Assembly (NCBI GenBank): GCA_021234155.1
Contig: JAJEKV010000002.1
Location: 3,674,586-3,738,585, forward strand
Length of the DNA: 64,000 bases
Direction: 5' to 3'
DNA from: Isoetes taiwanensis
Taxonomy: Eukaryota; Streptophyta; Lycopodiopsida; Isoetales; Isoetaceae
The stretch's first letter is position 1; every line of letters begins with the position of its first letter. Both the position numbers and the translations under genes were made by a program. The notes under the pieces were generated by a model. That model had not been told where the DNA came from, did not search any database, and saw only the letters and a list, made by a program, of their open reading frames with translations. This document shows, piece by piece, positions 46,593 through 57,639 of the stretch.

Positions 46593-47770
46593 TATATCTT
46601 AAATTTGACTTTACTAAGTTCATGATAGTGCAATGCATTGGGGGTTTTAGAGGTGTGTTTGGCTTCACGGTTTGGTATGCCATTCATAGGGATGCATGAA
46701 GCTTCATATCTCTACAAGATATACAATGCTTTTTTCATGGAGAGCCTTCACCTATATTTTCTAGTTGGTAGAGAGATCGCAAGGTTGCCCTTCTTCGGCT
46801 CCATTCTTTCCTAAGTGGCGTGATGTGCCCCCACAGCTAATCTCTAGTGTCATTGAGGATGATATTATTAGAGGTCTCACCCATGGAGAAATGTCCTCAA
46901 GAAATATATAATCGGGTGATGTAGAGAGAACAACTTCCTATTCTTGATAGTAGATGATTCCAAAATGCCAAGCTTCTAGTTGACACCTCTCATTAGCATC
47001 TCGAAGTTTTGTAAATTGGTAAAGTCCCATCATGTGTTCTTTGCTTATTGAAGCTACAGGTTCCATGGCAAGGCAAACAAGCTTTGAATGTCATAATTAA
47101 GAGGCTGTGTGATGCAAGAGGGTTGAGATCATCAGATATCACTAGAAAACTTATTTGGGATGGAAATAAAGTGTGTGTTGTGGTTAAGATTGCATGGTTC
47201 CAAGTGCATCAAACCTAAGTTCACTGAGTTTTAGTACGATAAATTTCCATTTATGAGTTCAAAATCCATCCGAGCCTTTTTCCTCGATAAGGATGTTCTC
47301 CCTGCTGTGGCTGATTACACAAGCTTTCCCGCCATTGTATCCCTTTGCAAAACCACACTTAAACATGTTCGCCTTTACCCCAATGCCTCTCCCCATCTTA
47401 AAAGGTTTGTTAGAATTTGGACACACAACAAACCGTTAATTCATATCAATCCAAGCACTTGTGCTCATTGAATGCACCTTTGTTGGTAGATCCCTTGTAT
47501 ATAATGCACCACTCTATTTTTTGTACATCCATTGACTCAACAACATTAAGATCATTCTTCAACATGCTCAAAGCAACATTGTTAAGGCTTATCAAGAGCC
47601 TCTTCACCCTCGTGAAGAGGTGCTAATCTTTGAGGTGTACTTGGGTGCATGCTCTTATGCATAGGTAGGTTGTTTCATTAAATTGGTGTTGATTATCCCG
47701 CACATCTTTGCATCTTTACTTGTACCGCACTTTGTAAAATAAAGTCCCATAACCAAGAAAAAAAAAAAAC
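46593..47770 (+). mobile_element. L1-like LINE, 3' part (copy 2, error-rich)
   Basis: This is the counterpart of 24,038-25,227, ending in a poly(A) run at about 47,758-47,769. The RT and connection-region motifs are recognisable but frameshifted. Confidence 0.65.
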
Positions 47771-49322
47771 TCAAGGATTGAAACTCCTTCATGTATGTTG
47801 ATTTGCTATATTCTATTCCATTGTACAAGGGACCTATTTGGAACCATATCAACAACAATGAGCTTTAGGTGTGCATGAAGGACCACAAATAAAAATCCAA
47901 AGGATTAGAAACATCTTCGTATGTTAAGGTCGGTATCAAAATGCAACAGCCGAGCATGCCATTTTAATGTTGTCAACCCTATTTTGTTCTGACCTTGACC
48001 AGCCATATGATGGGCCAATATCGATGAGAGGTATATGTACACATGCTTTTCATACATGTAGAGAGATAAAAGCAAGAGCTTTTGCTTCTTTTTGAGGAGG
48101 ACTTTGGGTAAGAGCTTTGCGTAAAAAGGAGTAATTTGGAGACAAGAGCTTTGGGAGATTGCATCCAAATTAATCAAGATGAGAAGGCCAGAGCTTGCAA
48201 AAGCAATGCATCAATCATCTTCTTAAGGTGAGGGTTTGAATGGATTCAACCGAGGTTTTAGATGTTTCCATGACAAGGTTTACATGTCTCCGTTAGTGGT
48301 GACAAAGTTTGAATTTGCATGTTTAGTGATTTGTTAGAGGTTGGATACGTGAAGCGATGAGCTTATCTTGGTTTTACAAGGATTATCTATGATTGCTTTG
48401 ATCTACTAGGTGGGTATGTGATAAGATTATGTGAAGAAAATTGAAGCTTAATTTGCAATCGCATGGCATGGCAAAAGTATAAGGCAACCATGTAAAGCAA
48501 ATCTAGATCTTGCTCGAATTTTTGAAAAGTAAGGTCGCTTTTGATAAGGTTAAAGGTTTCCATGTTTGTAAAGATCAAGGGCTGCTCGATCGCCTAATTC
48601 AAGAAAAAATAGGTAATGAGCCATTCAAAAAGCATGGGTAAGCCGAATTATGTAAGCAAAGGTCTTAGTATGCCAAGAAATTGAATGGGGCAACAAGGAT
48701 CGTTAGGCTGAATGGGACCGAATCAAAAGATCGCCATAGGCCTTGAGAATGATTTAAGAGCTTCAGCCGCCAAGAAACCAAGATTGAACAATGTAATATG
48801 TGTGAGTTCGCCGAAATTCCATAGCAAGGACCGATTGGATAAAGGCAAACAAAATCGAGGATTGCAAGAGGTCTAGATTGCCCAAGATAGCAAAAAAGAT
48901 GGGAAAATCATGTGATCTCAAGTGGGTCAGCGGAGAAAATACCGTTAAGGGGCTGGTTTTGGACCGTGAAGAGTTGATTTAATAAGAGGAAAAGAGCTCC
49001 CTTCGCAAAACCCAAGATCGAGGTTGCCATAAGCTCTTCTATGTTGCTATTATAGTTTTGTTGTTTTGACATGAAGTTTTTGTATTGCTTTGACATGTAC
49101 TCTTTTTGTCTCTATGTGAACAAGTAACTAATAAGGTGAAAGACCTCTCAAAGGATAAAGTTTAAGATCTAATGGAACGCACAACATAATGTCTATTGGA
49201 GAGTCGATTCGATTATCACAGTTTCGTGCAAAATAATCAAATAGTAAGAACATGCATTGTCGTTAATGGTTGAATTTACTCAATTAAAAATTATGAAATA
49301 TAAGGTTAATAATTTCAAGGCT
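47771..49322. other. Unassigned DNA (copy 2 of 25.2-26.8 kb)
   Basis: No gene is recognisable. Sequence matches copy 1 with small indels. Confidence 0.3.
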
Positions 49323-50235
49323 AATAAACATAAAAAATGATTGAGGGGTCCCGTGGGAAAATGAATACGGTGGGATAGACCATAGTCCTATGCCAATGAT
49401 GTGTAAGAGGAAGATGTCAGTAGGATCACAAAAAAAGGGCTAGGAAGATATCTTTCTTTTCGCCAACGTGAAAGGTATCGTGTTGTTGGTTAGAGGGCTC
49501 CTCAAAAGGTTTTGTTCTTTGTGGGGTTCGAGTCCCTCAGATCGACCCGATTGCAACCATTGCAATCATAAGGTATTTGCTTATCAATAGCAAAGGCGGT
49601 ACTCAATTATTTCTAAGCGTATTCGCTACTGGTCCAAGACCGGCCATATAAGGGGAGCCGGATGGGCGAATCCAAATCGGCCACATGGGGTGTTGGGCGA
49701 CGCGTAATAAGCATAAAAAATGATTGGGGGTCCTGGGGAAATGAACACCTGGGGATAGACCATGGTCCTATGCCAATGATGTATAAGAGGAGTAGGATCA
49801 CAAAAAAAAGGCTAGGAAGATGTCTTCCTTCTCAAGCACGTAAAGGTACCGGGGTATTGATTAGAGGACTCATTAAAAAGGTTTTGTTCTTTTGTGGGGT
49901 TCGAGTCCCTGTATCGACGGGATTGGCAACCATTGCAAATCATAGGGTATTTGCCTACCAATATAGTGCGACCAATCATTTCTAAGTGTATTCACGCTAG
50001 TTGCACACTGGCCATATGGGAGTCGTAGGATGGGCAAATCCGACAGCCGCATGGGGTGTTGGGCGCGACGAGTGCGAATAAGCATAAAAATGATTGGGGG
50101 GGGCCCGGGGAGGAAATGAATACAGTGGAATAGACCATGGTCCTATGCCAATGATGTATAAGAGGAGTAGGATCACAAAAAAAAAGCTAGGAAGATGTCT
50201 CCCTTGATCAAGCACATAAATGTATAGGGGTGTTT
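49323..50235 (+). repeat. Tandem array of tRNA-derived units of about 375 bp (copy 2)
   Basis: Units start at 49,323, 49,706 and 50,077 (partial). A and B boxes lie at 49,487-49,497 with 49,525-49,535, and at 49,858-49,868 with 49,898-49,908. The structure is the same as at 26,795-27,690. Confidence 0.65.
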
Positions 50236-50515
50236 GGACATGCATGCATAGTATCTTCTGTGAACTATTGGTTTGGTTTGGTTTGGTGCATGCGTGTTCT
50301 TGGACATGCATGCATAAAATCTTCTGCGAACCATTGGTTTGGTTTGGTCCATGCGTGTTCTTGGACATGCATACATAATATCTTCTGTGAACCATTGGTT
50401 TGGTTTGGTGCATGTGTGTTCTTGGATATGCATGCATAGTATTTTTTGTGAACCATTGGTTTGGTTTGGTGCATGCATGTTCTTGGACATGCATGCATAG
50501 TATCTTCATATGACC
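50236..50515 (+). repeat. Minisatellite, unit 61-62 bp (copy 2, cleaner)
   Basis: Four full units and a partial fifth, each starting GGA-ATGCATGCATA and containing TGTGAACCATTGGTTTGG. They are more regular than in copy 1. The GCATGCAT core is itself palindromic. Confidence 0.9.
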
Positions 50516-51312
50516 TGCTGTTCTTGGCCCCAACCCTCTCTTGTGTGTGTGATATTCAAAGTTTTTTTTATCATGGATTTTTTTGTCGCGACGGCAATCA
50601 TGCTAGTCCTTTGTATGCAGACAGTATTAGGTATGGTTCCGAGCCTTTCAATCCATGCCTATATTGTTTGCATAGTATATTCAATCGATTTTCACAGGTC
50701 TGCCTATGGTGCATTCATTGTTTTTGCCAAGTCTATGGCTTACTTGAGCAAGGCATTCCCTTACTATATGCTGAGCATATGAAACTCCAGGTCCTTGCAT
50801 AATCTGTTGGCAGGACATGTAATTGTAATTCCACTCTGAATTCCATATACGCCCATCGAAATGGCATGCAAAAGTTCTGTCTTTGGTGCATTCAATTGGT
50901 TTTTGCAAGTCTATGGCTTATTTGAGCAAGGTATTCCCTTACAATATGATGAATATATGAAACTTCAAACCCCTGCATAATCTGTTGGCAGGGCATGTAA
51001 CTATAATTCCACTTTGAATTCCATATAAATCCATCGAAATAGCATGCAAATTTGTGTTGTTTTGCGAAAAAGTAACCAGATAGGGTCCAACAAACCTAAA
51101 GCCGAAAATAGACATCAGAAGATTTTTTATTGTAATGATTAATGTCCTTTTTATTCTCAATATTTTTTCCTTTGTCCTTATTTTGCATCTTCAAGACTCA
51201 AATTACTAATGTTAATGTAAATTGTCTTGGCAAAATGACTACAGATACAATGATACAATGATGCTTCGTAACTCAGCGAGGAGGCAGCCAAATTGTGAAG
51301 GCGTCTTGCAAG
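50516..51312. other. Unassigned DNA between minisatellites (copy 2)
   Basis: It contains two diverged direct repeats of about 170 bp (GGTGCATTCA-TTTTTGC-AAGTCTATGGCTTA-TTGAGCAAGG at about 50,708 and 50,884), each followed by AATTCCATATA. No gene. Confidence 0.5.
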
Positions 51313-51478
51313 CACATTCCCCACACATTCCCCACACACATTCCCTACACACATTCCCCACACACATTCCCCACACATTCCCCATACACACTACCCACAC
51401 ACACTCCCCACACATTCCCCACACATATTTCCCACACATTCCCCATACATATTCTCCACACACATTTCCCCACATATT
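51313..51478 (+). repeat. CACATTCCC simple-sequence array (copy 2)
   Basis: An array of CACACATTCCCC-type units with period 11-15 bp, more regular than in copy 1. Confidence 0.88.
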
Positions 51479-51589
51479 TCATACATATTTCGTACAAATA
51501 CAACACATTAAACCATTGAAATGGCCATTAACAAACTAAACCATGAATTAAACCCCCCAAACCCCCCAATTGTTTTTCTTGATATTTAA

Positions 51590-52900
51590 GGTCATCAATG
51601 TCACCTCCTCTCAGTCTACTCACGCTGACACATCTATCTCTCATCAAGTTTTCCATGCGTCCACGCACATCATTTCACAACCTTCTTTGCCTCTCCTTCT
51701 GATTATCCCTCCACCATCCATATGGGCCTTGTATGAATTTGAACGCTATTGGATGCTCAGGCTCCACTTCAGACTGCCCACGCTCAAAACCAAGCTTTGG
51801 AGGATAGCCTTCAGACTAAACATAGTGCCTTGTTGGAGACACGAGCTACATTCCTTAAAAGACACACACTGCTCTGAAAGAACAGCACGCCCAACTCCAG
51901 GCTACCATCACTGAGCTTCTGGCCACAATGAATGTCAAGAACAAACTTCTTGTTGACACACAAGCTCTCTACACGGGCTTGCAGAATGAATACACCCATC
52001 AACAGCATGCCACCATGCAGGGTGAAATATGTATTACTATTTTGGAAGGACAATTAGCACAGTTCAAACTCAGGTCACAGAATTGCAAGCACAGCTCAGT
52101 AACATGCAAAAACATAAGATAGTGGATGATGCTGAGATTGCTAGTCTTCAGCTACAAATCTCCACTCAAGGTCCTTCGTCTTCATAGGCCACGCATCCTC
52201 ACCACAAGATCAAGGAACAACTCCGTCTCCTTAGTGAGTAAGACAACAGAATCCATGATCTGAAACATCAGTTGAAACAGGCAATTCAGTCTGTCGATGA
52301 CGCTCATCAACAACATGATACTTACATCGCCCTAGCTGTCCACATACCTAGTGATTTTCCAAAACCCACGAGCTATTTGGCCTACGTTCAGTCCTGCAGA
52401 CATCGAAATATCTGGCAAGAAGGAGAAATCTTGGATCATAACAGAAATTGGACCTATATTCCTAATGAACGAGGTTGGCAAACCCCAACCAATGTCGTCT
52501 GGGGACTCATTCAATCGTGCTATTTATTATTGCAACCCCAACGCCAATGTCGGCGATTTTGGCCTCCAGACTTGCCTGCTCATTGAATGCCAGTGTGTTC
52601 CAGCCGAGGCTCACTGTGCTTTTGAGAACATGGCGCAGTCTGGCTTTCTGATCGATGCGTCACCGTTCATTGAGGTAAACACTGTGGATGCCTTGACAAA
52701 TCGACAGGATCTCATCTAGAAGTACCACTCAGAGGCTCGTCCTCATAGTCCTCAGGAAGATTTTGATAAAGTGCCAGATTTTCCACCTCCAGAAATTGTG
52801 CCTGCTTTCCTCTTCTCCGAGTGTTCTTTGGTGGGGGGAGTGTTAGTCCTGTGCCACAAGGCACTGGACTATTTCTGAGCACAACACAGACCAAAGGCAA
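51590..52900 (+). pseudogene. Degenerate coding relic with coiled-coil-like segment, family unknown (copy 2)
   Basis: Open frames alternate across about 1.3 kb. At about 51,930-52,190 one frame reads MNVKNKLLVDTQALYTGLQN and another QTQVTELQAQLSNMQKHKIV then DDAEIASLQLQIST, a heptad-like coiled coil. Later frames give SDFPKPTSYLAYVQSC, NRNWTYIPNERGWQTPTNV and NPNANVGDFGLQTCLLIECQ then AHCAFENMAQSGFLIDASPF. I do not recognise the family. The continuous coding bias and surrounding transposons suggest a gag-like or captured host gene relic. Stops and at least three frame changes make it non-functional as written. Confidence 0.45.
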
Positions 52901-53699
52901 GGGTTAAGGCCAAGCATCATGCAACAAACCCACGCCCCTGCCAAAACCCATGCAGAAACCTACGTCCCCATCAAAGAAGACGACCAGACAAGACAAATGA
53001 CCACCTCCGTGGACTGTGGCCTTAATTTAGCGGGATTCCAGGCACTAATAACGGCACTGCAAAGATTCCCTCAAATCAAGCATATGATCCAGGAGTTGGT
53101 AACTGAGATCACAAGGCCTCTGCCATATGTCTATTCTGGGCCCAAGGCTATTGTACTATATATATGAATAGAGTTATATCTCAAATTTTTATATGAGACT
53201 TAGCATCGTCTTGTTTCAAGTTTTGTGTCTAAGCGTCTCGCAAGGTACTTTTTCTGATATTCAAAGGATTCTTGTCTTGGCACACAGTTTTCTTTGCTTT
53301 TGTATTTCTTTCTTTCTGCTCTTATTTCTTTGCAAAATCCTGCGTGACACTCTATACTAAGGACGTTTCTGTTTGATTCAAGGGTCCTCACAGAGGGCTG
53401 TCTCCCGAACCCAAACCCTAAACAGTCTGAGAGATATTTGCGAGTCTTTAGCAAGACCTTGTTATTGTCTTATAAAATGTAACATGTGGATCTTAGGGCA
53501 TAAAATATTGTCAATGTAAAAAGCATCATATTACATCTTTGAGAGTTGAGCTCATATGTATTATTGGATATGGTTTGGGTCAAAGATTCAATTCTTTACC
53601 TTGAGTTTGGCTTAAGAATGCTTTTGCATTGCATTATTCAACTCATGCACACGAACTTGTTATTAGTGTCCATGCAAGCCTTGATGGGATCTTGAGTTA

Positions 53700-54571
53700 C
53701 CTGGAGGGCTAACCTGGTAGGCCTATTACATGTATGGCTCATGCTCTTAAGATGCCATGTTGGTTTTCTATTCTTAATCTTCCTTCTGATCTCTTGATGC
53801 CAAAGTTTCTTATCAATATTGCAAATGGTTTCTTCCTCAACTTGCTCTATTTGCAAATTTTCGTGCTAAAAGAGATTGCCCCGCAATGGTCCCTTCTTCC
53901 TATGTGCCTCCTATCTCTATTGCGCGTATCGTCAGGAATTTTATTTGGGGTGGAAATGAAGTAGGAGATGTGGTCAAGGTAGCTTGGGCGAAGTGCATTA
54001 AGCCTAAGGCAACTTGTGGTCTTGGAATGTTGGATTTTAGCTTCCAAAGTAAGGTGATGATATCGAAGTTTATTTGGAGGATTCTCATTAGTAAGGATGA
54101 TTCTCCTGGCTTGAGGTTGTTGATGTAGTCAATTCATCAATCCTTTCCTTCCTTCAGCTTTGCTTTATCATATACATCTATATCTTAATCCTTCTCCCTT
54201 TCTAAAGGGGTTGTTTGCTGCTTGGGGCACTGTTAGGTCTCTTTTTCATATCAATCCTGAGGCGTGTCTTCAGTTGTCTACTCCATGTTGGTGGATTCTT
54301 TTGCAGGACACTCTTTGAGAATGTCCCTCTAAGTCTTATTCATCCAAAGACACAACGCCGATGGATAACAGCTGGCATAAGCACAATTGCAGCTTGGTAC
54401 GAATCGGGTCATCTCATGTCATGGGAAGCATTTAGAATAAAATTCTTGTTGTACAGATGGGATAGCGTAATTTGGACTAATATTGCTGCATTGTTGCCAC
54501 AGGATTCCGGCCTACAAATTGAAGCAGCTACACGGGGTTGCCATCATATTCAATGTGATGTTGTCTAGTAC
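53700..54571 (+). mobile_element. Second L1-like LINE ORF2 C-terminus (copy 2)
   Basis: The frame 53,886-54,128 gives ARIVRNFIWGGNEVGDVVKV then AWAKCIKPKATCGLGMLDFS, and 54,215-54,568 gives LSLIHPKTQRRWITAGISTI then AWYESGHLMSWEAFRIKFLL, ending at TAG. This is the connection region and C-terminus of ORF2, the same family as the LINE at 24 kb. The piece is truncated 5' and carries one frame change and a stop between the two parts. Confidence 0.65.
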
Positions 54572-54928
54572 AAATACTCTTTAGTCTGGCATGGTCTTGG
54601 CTAGCTCCTCTAATACATGATCATAAGGTCATCCTCTGGGTTTGAACTGGGGTTTAGTATTGCTTCTTTTTGGACTTCCGGCTCAATAATCTTGACCATT
54701 ATCACAATCTTAACGTGTCTGCCACATCACTATCAAAGTAAGAAGCATATACAGATCCAAATAGAACTTCAAAACCATTAACTTTATGAAGCAGAAGGAC
54801 TTACATCACTAGACCCCAGCCATGATTCCACATGAAAGCAAGTTCATGGCTTTTAAATATGAAAAGAAGCATGCACCATAATCTATGCATAAAGAAAATA
54901 TCATGTTCGATTATCTTTCTTATTGACA

Positions 54929-54956
54929 CTAGTTATGGTGCCCGACGTTGCCGGGC
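54929..54956 (-). mobile_element. Helitron 3' terminus, minus strand
   Basis: On the minus strand the hairpin GCCCGGC-AAC-GTCGGGC (one mismatch pair) at 54,940-54,956 is followed after 7 nt by CTAG (plus 54,929-54,932) and a T. Same spacing as the plus-strand ends. The element body lies to the right. Its 5' end was not found. Confidence 0.7.
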
Positions 54957-56544
54957 TTTACTAAATGTGGATTGTAGAAGTGACTATGTTGTTTTGCGTT
55001 TGTAGGCTTTAGGACAATGTTGTAAGGATGTTATTAGTGAGTTAGCATTTGTAAGATCTTGGTGTTGGATTGAGTTTGTAATCTGTAATTCGAAGAGGTA
55101 GTATTTGTGGAGTTCGAGTTAAGGTTTTGATGAATGCATGTGAAATGGATAGGCATGAGGGTTTATATAATAATAAAGGATGCACAACATTATTTTGGAG
55201 ATCAAGTTGATATTTTCTTTTTTTTTTTTTTAAACGGGGATTTTACTTTATTGAACTTGTTGTTAGTTAGGTAATCTTGTGGGTTTTGTTTTATCGAAGT
55301 CTGCACTAAATGTATAGAAGGGTAAGATGTTTGTCTATTGAAGTTGTGGATAGGTGGTGAAATATTTCTTAATGGTTACTGAAGCAACTGCTTGTAAAAT
55401 GCCAAATAAAAAAGTCATTGAATATTTAACTGCGTCTATAGGAATCAATTTGTGTAACTTGTTCATTTGCTATTGAGAATATGACATGGATAAGCGATCT
55501 TGATGTATGGACAATTATTATGCATGTGGCGGTCTCGAGCATTGATGACACGCATTAATACTGCCTCTGATTCCCTGCCACCCAGAATGAGACAAACCGT
55601 TTCTATTGCATTGAGGGAAGAATGAGGATCTAAGCCTCTATAGTATTCGCGTTTAACATGGCATGCAAATCATGAATTGAGTACGTGGGATTTGTGGTGA
55701 GGAACTCAAACACGTGTAAGCACAACATAGAAGTGGAATATTCAGGTCATTCTTGCTTTGGAAACTAAGGCATCTCTCTTCCTCATCTTTTACAGATGAT
55801 ATCCTTTGTCTGTTCACATAGCCAGTTGGCCCAAAATCTGCACCAACTTCTAATTCACATGATGATGTACTCTTGCCCCTGGAATAGAATATATAAAAAA
55901 TGCATCCAGGAATTGAATCAAAGCTAAATTGCATGATAATAGTATGCAGTCATGTTCCACATACCAAGTCCTTCTACAACACTCAAATAAATTATATCCT
56001 TTGTCTCTTTATATTTTTAGTTGGCTTATAGTCTGATGTGATGTAGGGGATGGCGTATAAGCACCAAAAGATGTATTTGCTTAATCTGTTTGTTGATCCT
56101 ATGTGGAAGCGATGATTATTGTTGCCAGGCTGAGGGTGACTTTGGAGATCTTCCATGTTAGAGTTGATTTGTAAGCATCGGTTAATGTTTTTATTTCGTG
56201 ATTTATATATAGGATCAGTCTAATAAACAATGACTTTGTGCGACTGGAATGTTTGCACATATATCTTCACAGTGCTTATACAGTGCAACAGACCAAGATG
56301 GATGCCTCAGAGGTAAGAGCTGCCAATATAACATCTGGCAATATACTATATATCAGGCATGCTGGCATAAGAACCAATTCTTTAAAGTTAGACTCTAGAG
56401 GAATATTTGCATTACCATTGTCCTAATCTCCACATTGTTTTCATGGCTGACAAAAGCTTGACAATGTTTAAGTTTTGATGATTTTCTGCCCAACATGTCT
56501 TTTCTGTTATAAGTCATTAGTATTATAATAAAGATAGTAATGGT

Positions 56545-56561
56545 GCCCAGTGTTCCTGGGC
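56545..56561 (-). mobile_element. Degenerate Helitron-like terminal hairpin
   Basis: GCCCAG/CTGGGC with a 5-nt loop followed by ACCATTA on the minus strand, as at 54.94 kb. The following CTAT does not fit CTRR at the canonical spacing. It is probably an older or mutated end of the same family. Confidence 0.4.
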
Positions 56562-57270
56562 ATAAGTTGGGAGCGCGTAAATGTTTTGGTCGCAATGAGA
56601 AAAGAATGCAGTAATAATCTAGCTTTTCAAAGGTTCAACGATGTTTAAAAGAAACCTAGCTCCATCATGTTTGATAGTGTTGTATGGAGTTGTCCACGTA
56701 ACCTCTGAAGGACCCTGTTGTTGATCTTCGGCGTGTTGTTACTCTTTGGTGTGAAGACAGCATTGTCATATAGCAGGTGCCATCTTCCTCCATTATTTCC
56801 TTGCCGAAGATGTTGTCAATCAAGTCATCTTCATACATGCGTGCTTGTTCCTCATGCTAAGCCATGTCTCCTTGCTCCTCCTTGAGTGTGGGAAGCTAGC
56901 TTAAGGTGGCGAATTTATAGCATAAGAGGGCCATAAAGGCCATGTCCAAATAGGCAAAAGGTTAAAGGATTTGCCTTTTTTACCAAGCGCCTTTTGTCCC
57001 CTCCCCCTCTTTGATAGAACTAATCTGAGCCCCTCACCGTCCCTCCCCTTTATATAGAACTAATCCGGATTTGATTGGAGGTGTCATCGTCACTGTCAAA
57101 ATTTGGATGGGTGAATGCTCAATCAAACAGAAGGGAGAGTTAGGGCGCAAACTAAGTATTTTTATTTTCCTTTTCTGAGAGAATGAGATATTTTTTTCAC
57201 AAACTAAGTATTTAATTGAATTAAGCTTTTTGTATACATCTTTATAAAAAGGAGCCAAACTTGGACATTA

Positions 57271-57630
57271 TGCATGTTTGTTTGCCCCTTCTCTATTTTT
57301 TTTGTTGTTGGGCTATGCAAGTTTTTTGTGTTAATCTCTTTGCATATTTGTTAATTTGTTTTTGTAATGTACATAGATATTTTGGTAAATTTTTATTCGG
57401 TAGAGCTTTATTTGGGGTCTACATGGGATGGTAAAGTGTGATTTGATGATAAGTCATTACTCTAGTGTTCGAGTATTCTAAATGGCATTTTCTTATTATA
57501 TATGCAAGTCTAATGGAAATGCAAATGGCCTAAAAAAGTACATTGTTGCTATATAATGATGTTTACATACATATCTATTAAAATATTACCAAGGCCGACG
57601 ATGTATCATGTGTGTGAGGCTTGTTGTATT
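57271..57630. other. Unique flank right of the duplicated block
   Basis: AT-rich sequence with no recognisable feature. It begins where the similarity to copy 1 ends. Confidence 0.4.
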
Positions 57631-57639
57631 GCATCTATA

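Larger units (their letters stand above)
34708..57270. repeat. 22.5-kb duplicated block, copy 2 (right of gap)
   Basis: The block starts at the first base after the gap and ends at about 57,270, where copy 1 runs into the gap (GGAGCCAAACTTG-ACATTAT in both). The left part (to about 49.6 kb) is rich in small indels and substitutions relative to copy 1. The right part (from about 49.9 kb) mostly reads better than copy 1. Confidence 0.93.

Noticed and set aside
50236-50515. Regular repeats that could be taken for a CRISPR array
   Set aside because: The whole 61-62 bp unit is repeated with no unique spacers, and the context is plant nuclear DNA. It is a minisatellite.
49997-50533. 178-codon open frame on the minus strand
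   Set aside because: It is produced by the stop-free minisatellite and the tandem tRNA-derived array. No family resemblance.
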